Below are positions 9,580 through 20,433 of a stretch of DNA of 20,457 nucleotides, in pieces (the stretch's first letter is position 1; each line of letters begins with the position of its first letter). The stretch lies in contig JAQGDQ010000227.1 of NCBI GenBank assembly GCA_030141605.1, positions 340,001 through 360,457 on the forward strand, in the 5' to 3' direction. The position numbers were made by a program, and so were the translations under genes. The notes below the pieces were generated by a model, which searched no databases, was not told the DNA's origin, and saw nothing but the letters and a program-made list of their open reading frames with translations. The DNA comes from Tubiluchus corallicola. Lineage: Eukaryota; Priapulida; Priapulimorpha; Priapulimorphida; Tubiluchidae.

Positions 9580-10135
9580 AAGTTTAGGTTGAAGCACAAG
9601 AAAACCATTTACTTACATAAAGGCAAAAAACCTTCTTGAAATTTTTTATCACTGTCTTATTGCGCACGGAGCTTGCCTTAGTAGTAACGCTGAATAAAAT
9701 TTGTTAATTTAAACCCACGCGATGGCTGGTTAGATGCAGTCATATTGACGGTAAGTCTTTGAAAAACAAGTTTAAATAACATTAGGTAAAGTGTTAAAAA
9801 ATAATTAGAGTATTCGTGGGACACTCTTCCCTAATTAAGCAAAAGTTTAAATTACTTTATCTTGTCAGTAATATTAAAAATACGTTTTTGGTGAATCAAT
9901 GGTGCACGCTGGGAAGGTGAGCAACGACATTTTGCCAGGTGGTGCAAACGTTTTAAATTACTAAGAATTTTCTTTTCCAATTACAAAAGTCTTTCAAACG
10001 GGTAAGCGTAATGCCAAGTAATATAACTTCGCGTGGAAAGTTTTTGAAACATGGTTTAAAAAAATCCGTTTTTTCCACTTTTAAATTGGGTTTTGTCGAA
10101 AACTTGGTATGATGTGGATAAGATGATAGCGTCAT
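9580..10135 (-). repeat. Module G dispersed repeat, reverse copy
   Basis: Read on the minus strand, the order matches module G at 421-1100: a GAAAGACTTTTGTAATTGGAAA block, a GTAATTTAAAACGTTTGCACC block, ACGTATTTTTAATATTACTG, GATAAAGTAATTTAAA, TTATTTAAACTTG, CATCGCGTGGGTTTAAATTAA and TTTTCTTGTGCTTCAA near 9590-9605. The upstream limit near 10135 is where similarity fades. An open frame of 60 codons lies inside on the minus strand (9953-10135) but is not conserved among copies. Confidence 0.75.
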
Positions 10136-10752
10136 TACGACTAAGAATGTTAAAACTAACGCCTAAATAGAATTCTTGTAAAAAATGTAGCGGAACATGG
10201 TGTCCATTGACGAGCGTGGAGAAATACTGTAGCTTTTAAATCTGCTAAAAGAGAAAGAGAATGGCTTTTATAAAAAAATCTTGAAGTGAAGAAATTTTAC
10301 GATGTTCAAGGTCTTTCCTCGCGATGTGAAGTTGAGTAATTGACTTTGACACCATTTTCTACGTTACGAGCTACAGTTGCACATCTAATGTAACATTAAA
10401 GAATAGCAGTAAAGCCTGTTTTTAAATTGTGGTACACGTATAACTGTAGCATGTACAATTTTTATGATTCGTCATTGTTAAGCTTCGGACAGCATTCTCG
10501 ATAGTGTGATGCGATGCTGACGGATGATTACTTTTTCGTGGTAAGCTTCCGAAGGCTAGGTAACCGAATTATTATTGTATAAAAGTATACATGGTAGTAT
10601 AAACGCTCTGAAGCCAAGCATTACAAATTTCTTATGGATGAATTGCTTTAAAAGTAAGGCTATGAGGAAGGTATCTGATAACGGCATCGGAGTGTTTCTG
10701 ATTCAAATTGGTTCAGTTAACTTTCCAGCATCAACGTTCAAATTCACAACAT
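10136..10752. other. Non-coding DNA, no feature seen
   Basis: This lies between the reversed G module and the SINE tail. No open frame, RNA gene, palindrome or copy of the other repeats could be supported. Confidence 0.5.
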
Positions 10753-10788
10753 AATAATAATAATAATAACAATAACAATAACAACAAC

Positions 10789-10832
<44 letters not shown>

Positions 10833-11080
10833 TTTAAAGTCGGCTTTTTGTATGAACAATTAACATTGGCTCCAAGAGCTTTCGGCTGATTGTAAATAAC
10901 AATCTACAACTATATAACAGAGACTATTATTACCCCACTTTTACCCTAAATACCACGGCGCCAGGCAGGGCAGCAGCAGGTACTATTTTTAAAGTCTTTG
11001 GTATGACCCGGCCGCTGTATCGAACTCACGACCTCCCAGACGGAAAGCGGACGCGTTACCACTAGACTAAACCGTCTAGT
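10753..11080 (-). mobile_element. tRNA-derived SINE with (ATT)n tail
   Basis: On the minus strand the element starts with a tRNA-like head. An A-box-like TAGTCTAGTGGTAACGCG is at 11053-11070 and a B-box-like GTGAGTTCGATAC at 11017-11029, spaced as in a tRNA gene. These would form an internal RNA polymerase III promoter. A central part follows (about 10940-11010, with ACCTGCTGCTGCCCTGCC and GGCGCCGTGG), then a less ordered part, and an ATT-rich tail, seen on the plus strand as AAT/AAC units at 10753-10829. The central part resembles, from memory, the core shared by the MetaSINE group of animals, but I could not check this. The tRNA fold is imperfect, so it is not a functional tRNA gene. Confidence 0.8.
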
Positions 11081-11145
11081 CTTGTAACTTTTGTAGAATA
11101 TTCTGTTTTTCCGGTGGCTGCCAAGTCTGCAATCTTATCGGTTAC

Positions 11146-11806
<661 letters not shown>

Positions 11807-12936
11807 CAAAACGTTTATATATGCTATTTAAAAACCTCATGACTTTACATCAAAAATAACATGTTACCAAAAGTTACAAGGGCTGTCATCCATACAACAT
11901 AACATTACATATTCCTCATTATATTACATGACTAAGACTGAAGTTACATAAAATTTTCTCATTAGTTATTCGTTTCATTTCATGTTTAGTGAAACGTTGA
12001 CCCGATTTCACACTATTTCAGACATTGTTCGTTACTTTACGGAATACGGTTGCTCGGAAATTGGCCGAATATGACAGAATTTCTGATGATTTTTCAGTTC
12101 TTTGAAATTTGGAATTGTAGCTGCCATCGCCAAAACCGCACGAGTCGCAGTCAGTGTGAACTTGCCTTTACATATTGTCGCATATACCTTGCAGTTTTTA
12201 AGTAATTGGTTTTGGAAAAAACTTATTAAAAATTTAATATAGAGAAATGATTAAGGGTCATTGATCTATAAGATATGTTCTACGCCTTTGAGTGTAAGAC
12301 AGCGCAGGTTAATATCGACTGTAAAACCGACTGTAAAATCGACACTAATCGACTATTTATTAAATACATCGACTATGAAAGAGTCGACCACTTCTTTCTA
12401 AGCACGCCGCCGTCTGCATCAACACCTTCCATTTAACAAATGATTCATAATTTGACAGCTCTTTCACAGTTAAGTAACAACTTTGGTAGCAGCAATGTAA
12501 ATCGTGTTACTAGCCTACTCAGTAACTGTTCCCTGTTCAAAATGTGGACCGCTTATAGCTAATGGTACACGATTTCAACATTCCACAGATTCTGTGCCAA
12601 GCTTGTTTTTTGTGCACAGAGTTAAGAGGGAATTACTGTCGCAACTTAAACGCAGAAAAAACATGCACGAATATAATTAGTTTGTTATTTATTTATTTAT
12701 TTATGTTTGCAACCAAAATGCTGAACTACAGAACAGTATAAAGCTACAAAATATTAGAAAGAAGAATAAGCAAGGTAGAACATACAGCGACAATAACTAT
12801 TTCACCGTTACAAGATACATGAACGAAATGAGTCTAAAGTTATGTTTGTAAATTAAATAAACAATTAAACAAACAATTAAATAAACAGACTAAGTTATTT
12901 GTTTTCCCTTAGCCCTATAGCTCTTCCCAGTAGCTA
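11807..12936. other. Non-coding DNA with minor tandem motifs
   Basis: No gene was recognised. Small local repeats are: ATCGACT-type units repeated several times at 12314-12388; a (TTTA)n tract at 12684-12704; and AATTAAATAAAC-type units repeated at about 12853-12890. None has flanking structure suggesting a larger element. Confidence 0.5.
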
Positions 12937-13396
12937 ATGTGTGTGTAAAGTTGTTTAGACCCTCCACATGCGCTATTAAGACCCTCCACTGACCTCTAAG
13001 ATGTCCTCTATCATCTAGAAAGTCCTCCACGAGGAGCTCTGTCCTCTTGGAAATAATCTGTCCTCTCGGAAATCCTCTAGGAAGTCTTCTGTTCTCTTGG
13101 AAGTTAGTGACAGAGTACTTTTTAGAGAGTAGAGGACATCTAGAGGACAGAACAGCTCCTGTAGGACAGGGGACTTCTTAGAGGACAGAGCACTTCCGAG
13201 AGGACAGAGCACTTCCGAGAGGACGGAGACCGCAGATGTAGGATGAGGACAGAAGACTTCCAGAAAAACAGAGGAGTTCCACGTTGACAGAGGACTTTCT
13301 AGAGGAAACAGGACTTCTTAGAACACAGAGGACTTCCTAGAAGACAAAGGTTTTCTTATGTGTGTGTAAAGTTATCTAGATCCTCCACATGCGCTA
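12937..13396. repeat. Inverted minisatellite between 39-bp direct repeats
   Basis: The left part (about 12957-13100) is built of TCCTCT-rich units such as CTGTCCTCTCGGAAATC. The right part (about 13110-13357) is built of the complementary AGAGGACAGAGCACTTCC type units of roughly 18-22 bp, the clearest being two near-identical units at 13185-13220. The array therefore changes strand near its centre and could fold on itself. Near-identical flanks starting ATGTGTGTGTAAAGTT lie at 12937-12975 and 13358-13396, 421 bp apart in direct orientation. A 65-codon frame at 13015-13212 (minus) is a reading through the repeat. Confidence 0.8.
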
Positions 13397-13742
13397 AACC
13401 TCTTGCGTAATAACGTAATAAACGGTTTAAAGTTTAGATTTTACTAAAATCGTTTAGCAAAGTTGTTCGATTTTATTGATTTGCCCGTTGCTTTAATCGG
13501 TATTTCGAAATGTTTTGAACAGCTGTTGACTGATATGACTGATATCACTTATTACAAGATACATGTATAAAATAAATTGAAATTAAACGGGTCAAAACTC
13601 AAGTTTGGAAATTAAATCAACCATATGAGATAAAACTGTTCTTGAATCTTTCTGTTCTGCATCTAGGTAAGGAGTATTTCAGAGTGGTGTTGAGTACTAT
13701 ATCTGAGTACAGGCATCTGGCAAGAGAGTGTGGATTTTATTA
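13397..13742. other. AT-rich non-coding DNA, no feature seen
   Basis: This lies between the inverted minisatellite and the first T element. Nothing beyond ordinary AT-rich sequence was found. Confidence 0.5.
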
Positions 13743-14496
13743 TAGATTTTACATGTCATATGTAGACCGACGTTAAGTCAAATGTAGATTTAGGTAATTC
13801 AAATGTGTCTTGGTAACTCAAATGTAGACTTAGGTAGTTCAAATGTGTTAACAACGGTTTTCAAGAAATCTTAAGCGTTTTTGGTAAGTCAAATGTAGAC
13901 ACGTGTCAAGTCAAATGTGACTTTGGTATCTCAAATGTGGATAGGTGGTAAAGTTTAAGGATGTTAAATCTTAAACTTTAATCTTAATTTAATAATTGCT
14001 CTTAAGACTGTGAAAATAATAACCTTATAGGTCTACGAATGGTTCACTAATATTCTGTAAACTTTACATACCATTGGAACTGTTATAGAAAACAATACAT
14101 TGTTAAAATAAACAATGTTTCTTGAGAGAAACTAATTCATTAATGCAAAGCTAATGCATTACTTAAAAAACTAATTAGTGATTCACTGTTCATTGAGAAG
14201 TGTGAACCAATTTATTATTTTCTATTGATGTTATGTTTTATCAAAGAATTTAGTTTGAGGATAAACAACGCATTTTTCAAAGTTACGAAAGAGGTGATGA
14301 CTATCTTTGGTTTATCTTTTTGTAACTTGCACTTAAATGAGTTAATTACCGATTTATTCAAAGTAATGCATCTACGTTTGACTTACCTAAGTCACATTTG
14401 AGTTACCAAAACACATTCGAAACTCCTATGTCTACATTACACATACCTAAGTCACATTTGAACTTTCCTGTGTATACATTTAACGTGTAAAACTTA
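13743..14496 (+). mobile_element. Module T, long copy: non-autonomous TIR element with TA flanks
   Basis: The ends read TAGATTTTACATGTCA at 13743 and, on the other strand, TAAGTTTTACACGTTA at 14496; TA lies just outside each. The left arm (about 13743-13990) and right arm (about 14365-14496) both contain repeated CAAATGTAGAC, CAAATGTG and GGTAACTCAAATG type units of roughly 20 bp, in opposite orientation. About 370 bp of unrelated AT-rich sequence separates the arms. There is no transposase frame. The TA target is what Tc1/mariner-type enzymes use, but in DNA this AT-rich the flank is weak evidence; family membership is inference. Confidence 0.75.
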
Positions 14497-14620
14497 TATT
14501 AGAATTTTGAATTGATAAAAACAAGTTTTGCAGAAAATTCTCCGTATATGAGTAAACAAAATTTATTCAAAGCACGCGATCCAGGTCTGCTAATCTTCGC
14601 ATAGTATTCATGAGCCATTA
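14497..14620. other. Short non-coding spacer
   Basis: This is the gap between the right end of the long T element and the F half copy. No feature was recognised. Confidence 0.4.
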
Positions 14621-15143
14621 CTTCTCGTTGTAGAAAACAATTGAACGTCTAACGATGAGCTCAAGATTGCACCTTTCACTTTTACAGCTTATAGATTACA
14701 TTAAAAAGCATTATCGAGCTCTGAAACTGTAGGAGCAAGTGAAAAAATACCAGGACTGAAAAGTTTTCTAAAGAGGAGAAGCGAGTAGGAAGGAACAAGT
14801 TCTTCAACTTTGAACTTTAAAAATTACATGAAATAACGCATATGTATATAAGGACGTCTTTTTTTCAAATACACCAGTACTAAGTCACTGCTTAAAGAAA
14901 ACTTACTTCAATTTTCACTTTCGCAGACGCGTGCAACAATCTTTTGGAATGTTTTTGTTGTTGAAAAGTTTTCAGTTATGATGACGTCACTAACTACGCC
15001 CACCCCCGCTGTTAACTAAGTTTTTAACTCAGTATTTAATTGTCAAACATTTTCAGTAATAACAGAAATCTTAATATTCTCGCTACATATTAGATCACTG
15101 CTTTAGTATGACTATAGATGCAAATAATCAGATCTTTTCATAC
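14621..15143 (+). mobile_element. Module F half element: loop plus right arm of the large palindrome
   Basis: This matches 19318-19833 almost base for base from CTTCTCGTTGTAG to GATCTTTTCATAC, with only scattered differences and small indels. It covers the palindrome loop, the right arm, TGACGTCA at 14982-14989 and the terminal TTAACTCAGTATTTAATT. The reverse-complement arm (19067-19317 in the palindrome) has no counterpart to the left here. So this is a half copy, either truncated on insertion or cut from a larger palindrome. Module G follows at 15775 in the order seen in the palindrome. Confidence 0.9.
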
Positions 15144-15361
15144 CCACGGAACATTTGAGATAAATATAATGAGTTTCGAATTCTCAACAGCATCAGTTTG
15201 ATAAGTAACTCACAATATCACAAATTTTTAATATATTTTTAAGTTTGTCAACGTTTCTGTCGCGAACTTGTGAAATGGCACAGTGTTCTTCGGCACTAAG
15301 TCACGAACTTGTAAAAAGTTTAATTCCCAAGGATAAATTTCCTACCTGCACTCTTATACTA

Positions 15362-15716
15362 TAGGTTTTACACGTCAAATGTAGACACAGGAAAGTTCAA
15401 ATGTGACTTAGGTAAGTGAAATGTAGACATAGGAATTTCGAATGTGTTTTGGTAACTCAAATGTGACTTAGGTAATTATTAAATTATTAAATTAAGATTA
15501 AAGGAGATTAAATTTAACATCCTTAAGTTTTACCTGCTATCCACATTTGAGATACCAATGTCACATTTGACTTACCAAAAGCGCTTAAGATTTGTTGAAA
15601 ACCATTGTTAACACATTTGAACTACCTAAATCTACATTTGAGTTACCAAGACACATTTGAATTACCTAAATCTACATTTGAGTGAACGCAGGTCTACATT
15701 TGACATGTAAAACCTA
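15362..15716 (-). mobile_element. Module T, short copy lacking the centre, inverted
   Basis: Relative to the long copy, this one is in opposite orientation: its left 117 bp match the right arm at 14365-14496 and its right 235 bp match the left arm at 13743-13990. The 370-bp centre is missing and the arms meet in an A/T tract near 15475-15510. The ends are TAGGTTTTACACGTCA at 15362 and TAGGTTTTACATGTCA read backwards from 15716, both next to TA. It lies between the F half and the G module, so it probably inserted into a pre-existing F-G unit. Confidence 0.8.
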
Positions 15717-15774
15717 TACTGTATGCATTTAGATAATTACGTAGTTAATAAGGTGATGGCAGTAGTGATTCACT

Positions 15775-16350
15775 TGAGTTTAAAAGACAAGAAAAGGGGT
15801 ACTTGAAGTAGGATTCAGAAAAATCACCTTAAAAATTATGTTACTTTACAGCAATTTTATGCATTTATCGTACTCGCGTTGTTATTTGTCTTTCTGTGCA
15901 AATCTACATTACTTTGCATTTTGGTTGCCTGCTGGAAAGACTTACGTAACTGGAAATAATAATTTAAGATGTTTGTAGCAATGGGTAAAATGTCGCTGAC
16001 TCCCCCTCCAAGGTGCGCCACAAATTAGCCAAAAACGTATTTTTAATCGTATTGACAAGATACAGTAATCTAAAATTTTACTTAATTAGCAGCAAGTATG
16101 CTACGAATGCCTTGATTATTATTTCAAACTTCACACAATGTTATCAAAACTTGTTTCAAACGACCTACCATTAAAACGGCTGCGCCTAAGGGTCACCGCG
16201 GGAGTTTAAATTTACAAGTTTTACACAGCGTTACTGCCGATGCAACCCCTGTATGAAAAAGGGTAGTATGTAAGTGGCATAAAACTTCGAGACGAATTTT
16301 TTAAGCTTTATGTAAGTGGAAGATTTTCTTGTGCTTTAAAGTTATTTATT
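15775..16350 (+). repeat. Module G dispersed repeat, copy 3
   Basis: Collinear with 421-1100: GACAAGAAAAGGGGTAC, GCTGGAAAGACTTACGTAAC, GACAAGATACAGTAATCTAA, CACCGCGGGAGTTTAAATT and TTTTCTTGTGCTTTAA near 16324-16340 appear in the same order. It lacks about 110 bp present near 560-665 in that copy, including its TGACGTCA. Relative to the F half at 14621-15143 it is in the same order as in the right half of the large palindrome. Confidence 0.85.
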
Positions 16351-16740
16351 ACAATTAAGCTACAGAAGTTTACTTTAGTACAACACGAAATACTTCTTTA
16401 CTAGCTTTAAATAGAATAATACACAATAATTGTCCAGTTGGAAAGATGTTTCCCACAGTTTCCTCTGCACATGGACAAATGTAGTACAATGTTTTCTAAA
16501 TAGGGAGTGCTAACAAGTGATTAACTCTCCTGCACACGGGCAACACTCAAAGAGATAAAAACCAACAAACTACGAGGAGTTTAAATGAGTCCTTCAAGAA
16601 CTTTGTTGATTTTTCATTGTTGACAATAAAAAATGGAGAAAATTTAAAAAACACGAAATAAGAGAATTTTGTAATAATTAAAAGAAAAAACGTCTATAGC
16701 TAATATGGAGGAGCTATCACATTCTGATACTATGTTAGGA
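16351..16740. other. Non-coding DNA, no feature seen
   Basis: The region between module G and the hairpin element is AT-rich and closed in all frames at any useful length. No repeat partner was found in the window. Confidence 0.5.
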
Positions 16741-16977
16741 TGAATACACGCTAGAAAACGAAAACGGAAACTAACAATATTCATCCTGACATTTTCAACT
16801 ACCTGGCAAATATCATACTAAAATTTCATTCTTACGTGGAAGTTATACTTACCTGGAACAAGTAAATATAATTTACACGCAAGAAAATTTTTTTAGTGTA
16901 ATATTTGACAGGTAGTTGAAAATATTCGAACGAATACTATTAGTTTCCACTTCCGTTTTCTAACTAGTATTCATACT
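16741..16977. mobile_element. Near-complete 237-bp hairpin, MITE-like
   Basis: The left arm (16741-16855) and right arm (about 16863-16977) are near-complementary along their whole length. Paired blocks include GAATAC, CTAGAAAACG with its partner CGTTTTCTAACTAG, TTTTCAACTACCTG with CAGGTAGTTGAAAA, and CTTACGTGGAAG with a TTACACGCAAG partner. Only about 8 nt (near 16856-16863) remain as a loop. Just outside the right end, ACTGACATTTTCATCTACC (16976-16994) repeats an internal left-arm phrase in direct orientation. No target duplication is clear. It could be a palindromic MITE or, if transcribed, a long-hairpin small-RNA source. Confidence 0.7.
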
Positions 16978-17158
16978 GACATTTTCATCTACCTGTTAAA
17001 TGAACTTTTCTGAAAACATGGCCACAAGGAAGAATTGAACTCGTGCTTCTATTTAAACACAAATGCACTGTTCTGATACCAAGCAGAGAAGTGTTCGAAT
17101 TTTGATTAATTTCAACCAAAGCTGGGTAGTCATGCTCTAACTATCAATGCTTTCATTG

Positions 17159-17538
17159 CAGGGCCTATTTCAGCTTAGGCGAGGCCCGGGGAAGTGGGGC
17201 GTGTGAGGCACCATCGGGGGGGGGGGGCGCTACCATGGTTGGCGCTCAGAAAATTTTTGAACTGCTAGAACGCCGGAGAAGCATTTTCGAAGAAAAACTA
17301 TGGAGTTATACAGTTGTTAAAGGAAAGAACAACTGAAAGAAAAACTGCTTTATTTTCAAGACCAGTCCTTAATACTTGTCAATACTGGCAAACGGCGCGC
17401 GTGCGGCAAGAGAGAGAGAGAGGGAGAGAGGAGGCAGTATGTTCGCATAAAGCAAAAAATGTTACCTTGGCGCGAGGCCCCCCTGGAGGGTGAGGCCCCG
17501 GGGAAGTAGCCCCACTTGCCCCCTTGAAATAGGCCCTG
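17159..17538. mobile_element. hAT-like non-autonomous element (MITE) with 8-bp target duplication
   Basis: The ends are inverted copies of CAGGGCCTATTTCA (17159-17172 and, reversed, 17525-17538), beginning with the CAGGG typical of hAT superfamily termini. Outside them lie TTTCATTG (17151-17158) and TTTGATTG (17539-17546), matching at 7 of 8 positions; 8-bp duplications are the hAT hallmark. Inside the ends, GGCCCGGGGAAG-type GC-rich blocks are also inverted. The 380-bp element is strikingly GC-rich for this region, with a run of twelve G at 17216-17227 and a GA tract at 17409-17430. It encodes no transposase, so it would have been moved by one made elsewhere. Confidence 0.85.
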
Positions 17539-17546
17539 TTTGATTG

Positions 17547-18022
17547 TCCCTTTCTTTACCTTGTATGCACTGAAGGTATTTTGTTCAGAATGTTGTTTCA
17601 AATTTTGAACAGTCTAGTGAACCTGTGACGTTGCTTATATTTCCAATTTCCGTTTTGTTTAAGGCTCTGATTCATTTAACTTTTGTCACGTCCTTCGAGC
17701 TTCTGCTACAGTTAATTTCAGCTTGTTTTATTGTACCAGGTGGGCAGGTCGTGAATCCTTACCTTTACTTTAGCGATTATCGGGTTGCGGATAAATTTTC
17801 AGGAAATTTTTCGCGAAAATTGTCTTCTCTCGCGGTTTTTAAAGTTTCTTGGAAACTTCTGTATCCTGTTTAAGTGATACTGCATGTGGTATTGTTTAGC
17901 AAGAGGCACCATTAAAAGACAAAATTGATGAGAAATTGGTTATAAAGTGCAACATTGATGAAAGATTTAGACGAAAGCGGTGTCTATGTTCTGCTATTCA
18001 AGCCGTGAAATTTTGGGAAGTG
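17547..18022. other. Non-coding DNA, no feature seen
   Basis: An 82-codon plus-strand frame (17625-17873) starts with a hydrophobic stretch, but it has no recognisable domain, no supporting splice or promoter signals, and no copies. I do not call it a gene. Nothing else was seen before the trinucleotide array. Confidence 0.45.
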
Positions 18023-18457
<435 letters not shown>

Positions 18458-20320
18458 ATTTATTTTCCATAAAAAATTACGTACAACAGATCAATTTTTA
18501 CAATTAACAAAAATGTACAGAGCATTTTTAATTACAATGGCGTGTATCGTGTCAGATTAAATATTTCAATGACCATAGAAACTATTCAAATTCGCAAAGT
18601 ACGAAGGAGTGAATTTTTAGAAGTATACTCGTGTACATAGTAGACATTCTTAAAATTTTATCAAAATTGAGTATTAGATCTGTTTATCTGTTTAAGGAAG
18701 AGAGTCTTCGTAAATACAGATTAAAATGTGAAATTATGTATCACCTGCATGCTGTCCGTCCTATTGCATACAGAGCTTGCGTTAGCTGTAACTTGCACAT
18801 TTAAACTCTCGCGATGACCAGGTCGTTTGAAGCAAGTTTAGATAACACCAATTTTACCAAATTATTAATTGAGAAGTTGATGTTGATTTTGACAATTTTT
18901 TACCGTTATCTTTGAATAGAATAAGGCAAAATCATTCATTGAAAAGTTTCGTGTGTATGAAAAGATCTGATTATTTGCATCTATTGTCATAAGAAAGCAG
19001 TGATCTAATATGTAGCGAGAACATTAGGACTTCTGCTAATACTGAAAATTTTTGTTAATTAAATACTGAGTTAAAAACTTAATTAACGGCGGGGGTGGGC
19101 GTAGTTAGTGACGTCATCATAACTGAAAACTTTTTCAACAACAAAAACATTCCAAAGATTGTTGCACGCGTCTGCGAAAGTGAAAATTGAAGTAAGTTTT
19201 CTTTAAGCAGTGACTTAGTACTGGTGTATTTGAAAAAAAGACGTCCTTATATACATATGCGTTATTTCATGTAATTTTTAAAGTTCAAAGTTGAAGAACT
19301 TGTTCCTTCCTACTCGCTTCTCGTTGTAGAAAACAATTGAACGTCTAACGATGAGCTCAAGATTGCACCTTTTTCTCTTTTACAGCTTATAGATTACATT
19401 AAAAAGCATTATTGAGCTCTGAAACTGTAGGAGCGAGTGAAAAATACCAGGACTGAAAAGTTTTTTAAAGAGGAGAAGCGAGTAGGAAGGAACAAGTTCT
19501 TCAAATTTGAACTTTAAAAATTACATGAAATAACGCATATGTATATAAGGACGTCTTTTTTTCAAATACACCAGTACTAAGTCATTGCTTAAAGAAAACT
19601 TACTTTAATTTTCACTTTCGCAGACGCGTGCAACAATCTTTTGGAATGTTTTTGTTGTTGAAAAGTTTTCAGTTATGATGACGTCACTAACTACGCCCAC
19701 CCCCGCCGTTAATTAAGTTTTTAACTCAGTATTTAATTAACAAAAATTTTCAGTATTAGCGAAGTAATAATTCTCGCTACATATTAGATCACTTATTATG
19801 ACTATAGATGCAAATAATCAGATCTTTTCATACAGAGGGCGAATGATTTTGCCTTATTCTATTCAAAGATAACGGTAAAAAATTGTCAAAATCAACATCA
19901 ACTTCTCAATTAATAATTTGGTAAAATTGGTGTTATCTAAACTTGCTTCAAACAACCTGGTCATCGCGAGAGTTTAAATGTACAAGTTACAGCTAACGCA
20001 AGCTCTGTATGCAATAGGACGGACAGCATGCAGGTGATACATAATTTCACATTTTAATCTGTATTTACGAAGACTCTCTTCTTTAAACAGATAAACAGAT
20101 CTAATACTCAATTTTGATAAAATTTTAAGAATGTCTACTATGTACACGAGTATACTTCTAAAAATTCACTCCTTCGTACTTTGCGAATTTGAATAGTTTC
20201 TATGGTCATTGAAATATTTAATCTGACACGATACACGTCATTGTAATTAAAAATGCTCTGTACATTTTTGTTAATTGTAAAAATTGATCTGTTGTACGTA
20301 ATTTTTTATGGAAAATAAAT
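18458..20320. mobile_element. Giant foldback palindrome: two 860-bp arms around a 150-bp loop
   Basis: The left arm (18458-19322) and right arm (19473-20320) are near-identical reverse complements along their length; the loop is 19323-19472. From the loop outward, each arm holds: the F core with TGACGTCA (19109-19116 and 19679-19686) and terminal TTAACTCAGTATTTAATT; a GCAAATAATCAGATCTTTTC block; a shortened G-like part with CATCGCGAGAGTTTAAATGT; and an outer part ending ATGGAAAATAAAT beside the trinucleotide array. Small arm differences exist, for example near 18945-18958 against 19834-19840. There is no long frame. Drosophila FB elements likewise have long inverted arms with internal tandem repeats, but I see no sequence link; the similarity is architectural only. 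Confidence 0.92.
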
Positions 20321-20392
20321 CTACTACTACTACTACTGCTACTGCTACTGCTACTGCTACTGCTACTGCTACTGCTACTGCTACTGCTACTG

Positions 20393-20433
<41 letters not shown>

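Noticed and set aside
13015-13212. 65-codon minus-strand frame
   Set aside because: It reads through the inverted minisatellite; repeated peptide phrases follow the DNA repeat.
17005-17158. Possible second tRNA-like head on the minus strand (GAGTTCAATTC as a B box)
   Set aside because: The would-be T stem does not pair and the A-box candidate is too far away; similarity to a tRNA gene is not convincing.
17625-17873. 82-codon frame with a hydrophobic start, considered as a small secreted or membrane protein
   Set aside because: No domain, no copies, no promoter or splice evidence; length is within chance for this amount of sequence.
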